From the NCBI GenBank assembly GCA_018873245.2, contig JAEMBT020000008.1:5042001-5106000 (forward strand): a stretch of 64,000 nt of DNA. The letters run 5' to 3'. Numbering within the stretch: position 1 is the first letter of the stretch; every line of letters begins with the position of its first letter. Position numbers and translations under genes: made by a program. This stretch comes from Archegozetes longisetosus. Taxonomy: Eukaryota; Arthropoda; Arachnida; Sarcoptiformes; Trhypochthoniidae. The notes beneath the pieces are model-generated. The model was not told the origin of the DNA and made no database searches. It was given only the letters and a program-made list of their open reading frames with translations. Shown one piece after another: positions 1 through 11,000 of this stretch.

Positions 1-870
1 ATAATAAAACTGATAACGAATTAAAACTATTGATAATTGCAAAAATAGGTGCAAACTTTCGTGAATACAGTTTCGGTATTTTAACAGATTCGTAATTAAT
101 CTGATTATCATTATTATAACCATTGCTTGGATTAACTAAATGCTTAATTAGAGCGAAAACAAACTCATTTCTCGAGTGCCTAACAGCAATTATGATTTCT
201 CTCTTCAGTTTTTTCTTAATCTTAATATTGTTTTTATCAACAAATTTGTCAATGAGTTCAAAAAAATTGCAATCATTATCAACGGATATGATTTTTTGCC
301 AATAAAACTGTTTCAACCAATTGAGACCAATGAGAGCGGCATTTCTTAACTGTTCAATCGATGGCTGATTATGTGCTGAATGGCAGAGAGAATGACGACA
401 ATCGATGATCCATTGGGGACACGAATACTTGTGCGCCAATCGCTTAACACTTTTCATATTACTTTCATTTGAATATTGAGAGATTGCGGTACAGAAGCGG
501 ATCACAGATAGAGCTATTAATTACAAAAACAATACATTCATTGCATTCGAATTTCAATTGAATTTCAGTGAAGGGTTTGGAAACTATATCAATGCTTACC
601 ATATAATGAATAAATAGAATTATCGTCACGATATTCTTGTCTATTATTGTCTTCGATTAGAGCACTAATTATAGCTTTTGTTGCCATTAAATTGACATTA
701 ATTTGGTGATTATTTTCAACTCTTGTTAACCAAATTGTTAACTTATTTCTAGCAAATGTTAGCATTTCGTAATCAAAACTGTTGTCATTATTGTTGTTGT
801 CATAAATACAATTATAAACAGATATTAATTCCATTGAATCAGTCCATGGACTCATTATTAGTGAACGCAT
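1..870 (-). CDS. LAS1L: LAS1-like pre-rRNA endonuclease, 5' portion (two exons, runs off the left edge)
   Basis: Las1 is the HEPN-fold nuclease that cuts internal transcribed spacer 2 during 60S ribosome assembly, working with the Grc3/NOL9 kinase. Exon 1 (870 down to 600) starts at the ATG at 868-870 and ends at a GTAAGC donor in phase 1. Exon 2 (513 down to the window edge) follows an AG acceptor and stays open. Exon 1 carries the family pattern of a W near residue 9, then alternating hydrophobic positions and an IWLTR stretch. Exon 2 reads SVIRFCTAISQ, then WIIDCRHSLCH, which holds the RHxxxH catalytic motif of LAS1, then LIGLNWLKQFYW, the helix that usually follows. The C-terminal half lies outside the window. 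The gene is head-to-head with EED about 1 kb away. Family assignment is firm because order, spacing and catalytic motif all agree. Confidence 0.85.
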
Positions 871-1865
871 TTTATTAGCTTTTCATTCATTTAAATCATA
901 TTAAGACTTAATTTTCAGTTAAATCTAATCTCAGTCTAAAGCATCATAACACGTGCTTATGTGATCTGGTTTTTGATCTGATTGATTCGTGTAAACGTCT
1001 TTTAACTGAATTGACGCAATTCTGCTCATTTCACACTTGAAATATATGTATTGATGCAAGTGTTCTAGTTTTTAAAAGTACCAAATCATTTGAATGGCCT
1101 GGTGTGCTTTAAGTTCAGCTTTTTGTATATACAGTTTAGGCTCATTTTATTTAGTAGTAAAAATGATAAATTAGTGAACATTTTGTCACTTGAACCAATA
1201 CTGAACTGAAATAAACATACAAAACTAGTATAAATTCGTAAATAATCAACTGATCAGTAATGTGGAAGAATAGAAATTGGATAGAGGTAAAACCAAGTCT
1301 AAACTGTATTTGATTTGCAATAGGATAGTGAGAAAAGGCGGCACTATTTGGGGTGTCATTTAGTTGAATGTAATAATTATTGTGCATAAACTGTAGCCAA
1401 ATAAAACATAATAATCTGTATTAACTAATTAAATGTTATCCTTGTTTAAGATTAACTTAAATATAATCTAATTTCAATTATACAGTTATTCATATATGCA
1501 ATAAATGATTCACTTATGTGTTAAATAATATTTTGTAAATTGTTTTTAGTATATCAGTCAAACGTTTGTTTTAAACAGTTTTTATTTTAAACTGTTTTTT
1601 GTTTTAATCTGTTTTTTGTTTTCAAGAAATAAACAAAAACGAAACGGTCTCAAATCTTAATTAACTTTATATCGATTGTAGAGATTTAGATAAATATTAA
1701 TATAACTTATTAATAACAATGTTTACAAGCATATCATTATCGATGGTTTGGTAAATGATTGGCTTTTTTCGAAATGTGGTAAATATTAAGCAATTTCTTA
1801 ATCTTATTTTTTCAACCAAATTCAAACTTTTAATCAATCATTAGTTGAATGCCATAAACAAGAAT
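871..1865. other. Intergenic region between divergent LAS1L and EED
   Basis: About 1 kb separates two start codons that point away from each other, so it should contain both promoters and 5' UTRs. Around 1560-1630 a short T-rich motif, roughly TTTTAAACTGTTTTT, is repeated three times. The open frame at 1151-1387 has no recognisable features and looks like chance. No clear TATA box could be assigned. Confidence 0.5.
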
Positions 1866-4592
1866 ATGTCTAAAGTGATGAACGATACAAATACAAACGG
1901 TTCTGATGGTGAAAAGCCTGAAGAGACTATCGATCAGACCAATGGAGATAAGACTAAGAATGGGATAAATAGCACACCAGTAGATTCAGATGAAGTTGTG
2001 AGTTATTAAACTGAACATTTTTAGATTAACAGCGATTAACATTTGATCCCATCTCAGGAGGAAACAGAAGCCAATAATGACAATCAATCGAAAGCAGGTA
2101 TTGTTACACGAAATTGTTCGCGAAGAAACAGCAGTGCCATAAGTGACACAAACTCTGAGAAGTTAGCAAACAATAAACCAAATAAGAAAAAGAAGAATAA
2201 TAATTCTAATGCTCAAACGCGAGAGTCATCATCGTCTACATCATCAACTAAAACAAAATCAGATAAATCAGTGCCAAAGTATAAGCACTCAAAATTGCAG
2301 TATAAGTTCTCCTTTTGGTTACGCGAAGATCATAGATGTCCGATATTTGGCGTTCAGTTCAACCAACACTTACCGGACGGAGAGAACTATTTCGCGACTG
2401 TTGGCAGTAATCGTATCTCAATCTACGAGTGTCTTAAAGACGGTGCAATTCGTTTGGTTCAATGCTATGCGGACACTGACACTGAAGAGAGTTTCTATAC
2501 CTGCGCCTGGAGTTACGATGATGTGACCGGCTTTCCATTATTAGCGGCTGCCGGTAGCCGTGGTATTATTAGGATTATTAGCAATGTTGCCATGCAGTGC
2601 ATTAAGCATTATATCGGACATGGTATGAATTTATTTTCTCAGATTAACTAAAATACAATCAATTTTAAAGCTCTTTGTTTTGGCAGTGAATCACTGAATA
2701 CTAAATCAGATTAGTTTGAGTTTAACATAATTTATTTCTCACGCTTAAGTCAACCTTTGTTTCAGTTTTTTAGACGATAGGCCAAACAAGATATTTTAAT
2801 TAAAAACTTTTAGCTTCATATTAAGATAGATTAACTGTTTTACTCCCATAGGAAATGCCATAAATGATCTCAAAATAAGTCCACTTGATCCCAATCTATT
2901 ACTATCTGTCAGTAAAGATCACTCATTGAGATTATGGAATATAAAGACTGATCAATGTGTGGCTATCTTTGGTGGAGTTGAGGGGCATAGAGACGAAGTA
3001 CTTTCGGCCGATTTTCACTTAAGAGGACATAAGATAATAAGTTGCGGAATGGATCACTCGCTGAAGATCTGGTCACTGGATAAGGAAAACATTCAAAAAG
3101 CTATACACGAGTCATACAGCTACAATGGGAGTAAAACTAATAAACCATTTAGTACAGTTAAAGATCACTTCCCATGCTTCACTACCAGAGATATTCACCG
3201 CAATTATGTCGATTGTGTTCGTTGGTTCGGCAATTTCGTTCTCTCCAAGTCCTGCGAAAATGCCATTGTCTGCTGGAAACCCGGAAAGTTAGAGGACGAA
3301 AATGATATTCAGTTACATAAACAGTATGCAAGTGACTCTTCGTCCACTTTAATACATAAATTTGAGTATAAAGAGTGTGATATTTGGTTTATGCGCTTCT
3401 CTATGGATGCCGAACAGAAGATTATGGCTTTGGGTAATCAAAATGGACGCGTCAATGTCTGGGACGTTGATGTTGATGATCCTACTATTCCAAGGTTTTA
3501 AACTTTTGTTATTGTTTTCCTTTATGACTAGTTATTATTTTTGAAGTTGAAGTTTGAAACAGATCTGCTAATCTAACGTAAACTAACTGTTGAATAACAT
3601 ATAGATTTATTGCCTGTTTGCAAATATATTTGAAATTGCATAGACGTAGTATTGAACGGTTGAAAAATATGTATTTCTAATATTCCCCAAATAACGACGA
3701 GAGGGCAATAGATGTATGGTATATGGCTTGAATTAGTTCTTTTTTGTTAAGTTCTTTTTTGAGTCAAATTCTTAGAGTATAGGGAGGGGAGTAATTGAAC
3801 GTGAAGTGGGGGTGACCTTTGTCCTGAAAATTATGCAGAAAAATGGGAGGAGGACTGGTCGAAGTGTTTCAAAGCGTCGAACAGTTGGCGATCGGTGTGT
3901 TTGGCGCGTTTGAAAGGATGCATAGATTTGATGCATAAATATTTCAAGTCAGACATCCTCTGAAATGGTAGAAAAGAAATTTGCGCTCAGTTTCCACTAA
4001 GTGATTGATTCTAAGCTCTACTATATTAGACTTGAGACGTGACTTTCAATATTATAACGTAATTAACCTTGCCGTTCAGCCTTGCTCTGGACAAGGCTAG
4101 GTCAAAGCTTAACGTAACTTTATTACCATTATTTTTATTACAACTCATTCTTCTACTAAATAGTGACCTTTCACTTCTATACTCATTACTAGAAAGACAA
4201 GCAAAACATTTGAGTCTAGTATTTCTCTACTATTATTACTCTACTATTGCTTTACTATTGCTTTACTATTGCTTTACTATTGCTTTACTATTGCTTTACT
4301 ATTGCTTTACTATTTCTCTCCTTTTCCTCTCCTTTTCCTCTCCTTTTCCTCTCCCATTCCTCTCACTTTGTTTTGCAACCTTCCAATTCTAAACCCATTA
4401 ACAAAACATATTTTAGTCAGCTATTAACTTACATTTCATTTATTTACTTTTTTCTTCTTCTTTTTCTGTCTCATAATTCATATTTTCTTTCTCTATATTT
4501 ATGTATTTGTTTTTAAGGAAAATAATGTGGGAGTTGTGTATAATTTAGTTAATAAGTTAATCAATTGGGAGATAAGTTGACTCTTTGTCTCT

Positions 4593-4631
<39 letters not shown>

Positions 4632-5597
4632 TCTGAAAAGAGCGCATACTTTCAATGATGAGTACCACCACTACCGCCAGTAATGTGATAGTGAATTGGC
4701 TGTTGACCGCTTTCTTGGCTCGTGCGATAGGATAAGTTGCCTGAGGCAAGGACGACATACGGCCTAAACTAACAATGCCTACAACAAAACCATACTAGCT
4801 ATACTAACTCATATGTAAACTTACACTCTAGCATACCTAACCTATACTCCATATGCCAAATCTTAACAATCATTAAGAAAAGGCCTCAAATGATCTCCAC
4901 TTTAAAACCTACTACTTTCCCAAATCTTTTTTTCAAATCTCTTTTCCTCTTTTACTATTCGCTTCAACTATTGGTTAACAACTCGTAATCTGTAGGAAAA
5001 AATTTATTCAAAAAAGAAATATGTGATATTCAGTAATATATATTAAATTCGTTATCGTTTTAGCATTGAGAAAGTGAAAACTCCCCCTTCAGTCAAAGCT
5101 TCCCCTTTCCCCTCAATATCAGATACCTTAAGAGACAGTCAAAAATGTACGGAATTTGCCTAAGATTTATGCGTATTGTGTGCCTCCCATTCCCATCACT
5201 TTTTTATACACATTCCTTCTCATGAATCAAATCCACTGTATTGTAGAGATCTCTATGGAATGTGACCATTCCTTCTTATCCCAGCTGTTACTAACCGTCT
5301 AAATTATATTCAAATTGCTTACTAATAACTTACTAATAACTCACCAATAAATCACTTATCAATTTCTTCTCATTACATACTTGATTATTGTTATCTATTG
5401 GTTTTTTATTTAGATGTACTACTTTGACTCATCCCAAGTGTACTACTGCTATTAGACAAACCTGTCTCAATCAAGATGGGACTATATTGTTGTGCGTTTG
5501 CGATGATTCCACTATTTGGAGATGGGATATGACCAGTGGAAATGCATCTGTTGTTCATTCGAATTGCACTACTTCTACTGATAATGATCCCGCATAA
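1866..5597 (+). CDS. EED: Polycomb protein EED (embryonic ectoderm development), WD40 subunit of PRC2
   Basis: EED is the WD40 subunit of PRC2. It binds H3K27me3 and stimulates the EZH2 methyltransferase in the nucleus. I join exons 1866-1997, 2058-2622, 2852-3494 and 5414-5597, all with GT..AG borders and matching phases, giving 507 residues (human EED has 441). The first ~127 residues are acidic, low-complexity and rich in S/N/K. The seven-blade propeller runs from about residue 128 to the end. Diagnostic stretches are [74 protein letters not shown] and [10 protein letters not shown]. The aromatic-cage positions appear kept (F of FATVG, Y of FYTCAW, WF of DIWFM). Intron 3 is 1.9 kb and rich in simple repeats. 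A short asparagine/threonine-rich tail follows the last blade. Confidence 0.95.
4242..4312 (+). repeat. 12-bp tandem repeat in EED intron 3
   Basis: About six copies of a 12-base unit (tactattgcttt) run head to tail. They are followed to about 4365 by repeats of a ctccttttcct-like unit. The open frames across this stretch are products of the repeats. Confidence 0.85.
4598..4629. repeat. (TC)n microsatellite in EED intron 3
   Basis: A run of CT dinucleotides about 32 bases long. It abuts the stop codon of the antisense small ORF at 4627-4758. Confidence 0.9.
4627..4758 (-). CDS. Possible 43-residue single-span membrane protein nested antisense in EED intron 3
   Basis: On the minus strand an ATG (4756-4758) opens a 43-codon frame ending in TGA at 4627-4629. 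The N-terminal ~20 residues are polar and basic ([11 protein letters not shown]). Residues 22-36 form a strongly hydrophobic helix ([15 protein letters not shown]), followed by a short SMRSFQM tail. This is the layout of a small signal-anchored or tail-anchored protein. The segment is richer in GC than the surrounding intron and is flanked on one side by the (TC)n run. I recognise no family. It could be a true small ORF, an exon of a longer transcript, or chance. Confidence 0.35.
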
Positions 5598-6007
5598 AAC
5601 CATAGCATTATTTATTTATGCATTTATTCATTTCTATTCATTTATATAAATATTTGGTTTACCACATCAATTTCCTACTACACTCAGTTTTCTAGATTTT
5701 ATATTAAATATTATACAGTGTTTTCAATGTCAACACTACTTGTATACAACTATACCAATTATTATGATTGATGTTTCTTCAAATGCAAACAGTTTTTTAT
5801 ATATTCAGAATTCAACTTTCAATGCAGTTGTGATTTACACTATTTTAAACAATAAATCTTTTGTCTATATAACTATTATTGAAGAAATCAAATTAATTAA
5901 ATTTACTATTAAAATTCATCTATCAGAAAGACTAATTGCTTTATTGTAAAATTTTCCCATTTTCTAGGAATAATTACCTACTTTCCAAGTAAACTATTCA
6001 ATTTGTA
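5598..6007. other. 3' flank of EED
   Basis: AT-rich sequence after the EED stop, presumably 3' UTR followed by intergenic DNA. The open frame at 5740-5949 has no ATG-led coding signal or motif, and I see no gene in it. Confidence 0.5.
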
Positions 6008-6538
6008 CAGGGTCGTAAAAAAATTATTTTCCCATAGTCTTGAGCAAAACTAATTGCATATTCGGATTTTACGTTGAAAGGTACATTAAAACAGTTTGTG
6101 ATAAACTTTAACATAATGATTACATAATTACTAAATCCACTCTTCACATATTGCAGAACCTTATTAGTTCACTTTTTAATAATGCTTTAAATTTAGTGCT
6201 TCAGAGAATCACTCCTTATCAGTGCTCCTTATAATTGTCATGGAGTTACCCTCATATTTGACAGCTATTTAGTTCCACTTTGCTTAAAAATTCTACATTT
6301 TAACAAATCAATTTTATAATAAAATACCTTTTCCTAACCCAATAAACTTTTCTTATTAACTATATCTAAAAGAGAGATCAATTTTCAAGTCTATTCTTTC
6401 AGTCTGGTGGGTTTAAACATCAGGAAAAGAGTTGATAATAAATGTTAGTAAACAATTTTTTATCATACTTTTTAATGTAAAATCCAAGTATGTAATTGTT
6501 TTTGCTCTAGACTACAGGAAAATAATTTCCCGACCCTG
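6008..6538. mobile_element. Non-autonomous Tc1/mariner-type MITE with TA target site
   Basis: The two ends are imperfect inverted repeats about 38 bases long, beginning CAGGGTCG and continuing through an AAATTATTTTCC core to a GTCTTGAGC / GTCTAGAGC inner end. A TA dinucleotide flanks each side (6006-6007 and 6539-6540), as expected for Tc1/mariner insertion. The 530-bp interior has no open frame of note, so the element would depend on a transposase elsewhere. It sits between the convergent 3' ends of EED and NDUFAF4. Confidence 0.75.
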
Positions 6539-6566
6539 TAACTGAGTTATCTTTAGCTCAAACTAA

Positions 6567-7377
6567 TTAGTCCTTTTTATCATCGACTTGCTTAGAATCT
6601 TTAGACTCTTTACTAGTATTAGATGTTTGATCACTTTTGCCTTCAATGGATTGATTTTGAGCAGTTTTAGGCCTAAATAAACCAGTGATTCTATCTAAAG
6701 ATAAGAACGAAATATATTCGGCATTTTTATCATAAGAATTTGCAGTTCTCTCTTCATGGAATGGCTTGAAATACGTGATTATATTGTTGACATCTTCAAC
6801 ATTCATATTGTGTTGTTTAGCAATAGTTTCTGCATTATGTTCTTCAGGAGATTTCGTGTGTTTCCCAATGAATCGTAAAGCAGCAAAAAGACTAACTCTA
6901 CCTTTTGGTACATTCTCTGGTTCGATGAATGCGTACATCGGTAGAGTTGATCCTTCACGTGATTGCGGCAAACGATTCCTCATTTTCTCTTTTACTTCCT
7001 CCAATCGTCTAAATTCTTCTTCATTCATACTCGTTTCTTTTGAGACAACTTTAACTGATTTTAAACGACTCAACAAATCTTCACGTCTTTCTTCCAACTG
7101 CTTCCTAAACTCAGGATGGTCTGGAAAAGAGAGAAGGGATTAAAGATAAGATGAAACAATGAGTCAGGATTTTAATTGATAAGCGATTAAAGATAAAGTA
7201 GGAATAGAAACCTTTAGATATTTGTTTATATATTTGGTCTGTTCCTTCATGTCTCGGAGCCACTCGTGGTATTTCTGTTTGTTTTTGCAATACTCTCTCT
7301 GCTTTATTGTCAACATTGAATCTTTGAATCGGTCTTTTCACGTAATAACCCCAGCCTCGTTTAATTATATCTCCCAT
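6567..7377 (-). CDS. NDUFAF4: NDUFAF4, mitochondrial complex I assembly factor
   Basis: NDUFAF4 is a mitochondrial assembly factor for respiratory complex I. Exon 1 is 7377-7212 and exon 2 is 7120-6567. The short intron has a GTTTC donor and a CCAG acceptor and joins in phase 1, giving 239 residues. I chose the ATG at 7375-7377 because it places the family's N-terminus correctly: MGDIIKRG, then RFNVDNKAER, then VAPRHEGT. These match the NLENRAER and VAPRHPST region of the human protein. Later, ENVPKGRVSLFAAL and the NVEDVNNIITYFKPF helix match the conserved C-terminal part. The last ~45 residues are a charged K/D/S tail absent from the 175-residue human protein. An upstream in-frame ATG would add 23 residues. 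Confidence 0.85.
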
Positions 7378-8009
7378 TACCCGATAAAACTTATCGATGT
7401 CCATTTCCTTTGAAACAATAAAATCTTTTAGACTTTTACTCTTCAAAACTCTTTTACTCTTAATTTTCTATGTAATATATTTAACTATAATATTAAGTCT
7501 AAAAGCATCGAATATTTTATTAGTTTTCAAACTTACCCTAACTTTATATATGAATCGATATTTTGATAATTTTCTTAACTATAAGCCAAATCAGATTCAA
7601 GTGAAGCAAATATAAGTGACAAATCAAGAGATAAGAAATGAAGAAAAAGAGAAAAGAGAATCAAATATAATATTAAGTATATAATAAACAAACTTTGGCA
7701 AAAGGATCAATAGATTAGTTAGAAGATAGTTTCATTTGTAGAAAATAAGTGTTGACTAAAAAATGAAAATAAACGCACATGTCTTGAAAGAGGAGACATA
7801 AAGAGCGTATACCAAAAGAATAGGAAATAATAGTAAAGTTAAGAGAAGTGACAAAGCAGAACGTAATGTATGTATGGAATGTAAGGGATTAGTAATAGTG
7901 GCTGACAATTAACATTCCAGAGAGGGGCACATGCGTAGTAGGGAAGATATTTTCAAGTTTGTCAGACTGTTTTCTTGCATTGAGCCAAAAAATAGCAGTG
8001 TTTAAGAAA
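7378..8009. other. Intergenic region between divergent NDUFAF4 and LATS
   Basis: About 630 bases separate the two starts and must include both promoters and the LATS 5' UTR. It is AT-rich, and I could not assign an individual promoter element. Confidence 0.45.
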
Positions 8010-8036
8010 ATGGCCATTGATTTCAATGGCTTATAG
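8010..8036 (+). promoter_or_regulatory. Upstream ORF overlapping the LATS start
   Basis: An ATG at 8010 opens an 8-codon frame (MAIDFNGL) ending at TAG 8034-8036. It overlaps the proposed LATS ATG at 8026 in a different frame. Scanning ribosomes would meet it first, so it could dampen LATS translation. Its context is aaaATGg, a reasonable initiation context. Confidence 0.5.
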
Positions 8037-11000
8037 TATGGCTTATAGTAATAGTAATAACAACATAAATCTTAATCATATTAACCATGAATCAAGTGAT
8101 AGTCTGAACAATCAATCAGTAATTCAATTAAGTAGTAACCAAAATATAGATATCAGTGCCTTCAATCATGTGAATAGTGTGCAAAGCAGTTCGTCGACAT
8201 CGAGCTCGAGCTCATCTCAAAGACGTGCAGGCATTAATTGTGATAATGGTATAAATGCAAGTAATGGTGTAATACCAAATAAGTCGTGGGCTCGAGCAGC
8301 GCGCGAGAAGGCTCTCCAAGAGATTAGAATCAGTTTAGAGCCATTTGCCAACAACGATAGACCTACTAGTAGTGCCTCATCTACTAGTGATTCCAGTTCT
8401 TCGCCCGGACAAACCTCTGGCATCGGATCTTCTGTCAGCTCCACTTCCAATGTTAGCTCGAATTACTCACAACTTCCTATTCCATCTTCTAATGGATTGA
8501 TTGTTGATAAAGAGCTCCTATCTCGACAATTGTTACAATTACTTATTGCGAAAGGATATTCAGAGGTATTTAACATAGTTTCAGACATTTTTAACACATA
8601 CTTCTCTAATCTGATTGCAATTCTTTGATTATCTGATATTTGATTGATTAGTTTGTTTATGATTTATTTGAATTGAAGAGTTAATTGAATTAATTAGTGA
8701 TTTAATTGAATGGATGAGTTATTGAAGAAATAATGAAAATTGCTAAAGCTAATGTTGATTTAATAGATATGATTTAGTCTGTTGTTCTGGTTCTTTATTT
8801 TAGCTACTTTTCATGTTTTGTTTAGAGATAAGACTATACCTTTAATCTCGTATTAAATGATTAATATTTGACAAGTCATTAGTTTTTTGTTTTCAGTTAT
8901 GATAATAGTTAGAAATTAGTGATAATGGCTAGAAACGAATGATAATAGTTAGAAATGCGTATAAATGTCTGGCCAATAGATTAATAGAGATGAGTGACCA
9001 GTGATAATATTGACTAAAACATGAATCAGTTATTGTGCAATACATAGCAGATGTAATCCAGTTTTGGGTTTTATTTCATTTCAATGAGTATCAAACTGAC
9101 AACATTTTTAGGTCGCCAGATATAGTCTGCCTAACCTTTGCTAACAAACCTATTCATTTGAAACACTTATTCATTAAATACATTAATTTTATTAAAACAT
9201 CTATCAGTCTTTCAGTATTTTATATTTAGTTGATTAAAATAAAAATAATTAGTCTCATCTACCTTTCACTAGATTGGCATAACTTGCAAATAATTAGTCT
9301 CCTAGTTATGTAGTTAGCATTAGAGTTATTGATTATTAGTTATAAGAAATAATTGATTGTTAGTCATTGGAGTTGATTGCTAAGATATAAAAAGCAAAAT
9401 TAGCTATTTAATAGATAGTAAGATATTAGAAAAATGTAGAAAAAGTCAATATCCGTATAAACCCAGTAATGAGTTAGTATTAGTATTAGTATTAGTATAG
9501 AAAAAGGGAAGATATAGTAAATATTTTCTAGTCTATTAATAAGAAACAAAGTTAGAAAAGTGCCATTTTTCCATAGCAATAATCCTTATTTATTATGGAA
9601 TCTATTTTCTCTCTAACTCTTTCCTTAATATAACGTTTGAATGTTTTTCCTAAAATAATCTCTTTTAGTCACGTGTACCTTCCTTTCTGACAATAAGAAA
9701 TATTACTTTATTTATCAAATTTAATAATCATCTATTCATTTATTATTACCAATATTTATGTTTCCGTCAATTATTTACTTCTGTTCAACAGTTAAGTTAA
9801 GAGAAGTTGAGCTAAACTCATTTATTACAAATAATAAGTTAATAAAAAGAATAAATTGAAACACTCAAAAATCAGGTATTATTAATGTAGAGCTAATAAA
9901 TCATTTGTTTAATATATTTAAAATAGGAATCAGCAATAAATGCGTTGAAGACATGTACAGATAGGAGTATTGAATCCACTTTGGATTCATTACCAAAAGA
10001 ATATAAATTAGAAATATTTAAAAACCAGTCCCAAGTCAACGATGGCTTAACACCACTATCAAATAGATCAGCATTTGGTGTAACGACAAACGCCTCTTCA
10101 AATCCACCACTCATCGGACAAATTCCTCTCAAATCTCTTAGGAAATCAAGTGTTGGCGAAGGCCTGACAGCAAGAGATCAAGGAGTCAATGGTTCGTCAT
10201 GTGCCGCATCTTCACGATCGGACAGTCCGAGTGTGAGCGGCATAACAAACATACATCGCGATCGACTGCTTCCCGATCAGCCGCGTATACTCAACAGCAA
10301 TGGCTTACCACTAAATGAAGTTCATTACCACTCATCAGTTCACGGTCTGCCGAATGGTCACTCGAATGGTCACCATAACGGTCACCATCATCCACACTTT
10401 CATCACCATTCGGCACAATTGGCCAAAAGAGGTTCACCGAACTATCTGGCAGCTGAACCTCCGCCACCATTACCACCTCCTAGAGGTACAATAGCTCCAC
10501 CACCGCCTCCGCCGCCATTGTCTGCAAGTCCTACTCCGTCGTCGAACAGTTCGAACACTCATATCCCGGTGCAAAACACGGCTAATGCTGTCAAAAGTTC
10601 ATCAGCTATTGGCCACCAACATTTGCAACAGCTTATGAAACGTATGTCTCCCGGACCTAACAGTGCGTCAAATACTGGAGTCCACGTGAACGGTCGAACT
10701 CAAGCTTATAGTTACGCGTCTTCGGCTTCTAGTTCGTCTCCACAGAGAGGAACGAGTCCGATATCATTCATTAACGGTCATAGCAACGGAACGCGGAATG
10801 AGACGAATTGTGCGACAAATTTAGGTGTAATTAATAGTTTTAATTCAGTTCACACTCAATTGGCTCAACAATTGCAAAATATGGGACTTTACTCATCAGC
10901 AAATAGTACTAATAATACAAACTCTAATATTGCGCCTCAACTGTTGCCATACGCTCAAAGTCCAGTTAGTTTTAATTCAATATATTCTCCGCCGCCATCA

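Noticed and set aside
123-305. Plus-strand 60-codon frame at the left edge
   Set aside because: It lies antisense within LAS1L exon 2, which has the catalytic motif and homology.
4069-4516. Plus-strand open frames rich in Leu/Tyr/Phe in EED intron 3
   Set aside because: They are translations of the 12-bp and pyrimidine-rich tandem repeats.
4627-4758. Relating the antisense small ORF to BAP31-type proteins
   Set aside because: The hydrophobic helix is vaguely similar, but no diagnostic residues match and the rest of the family is absent.
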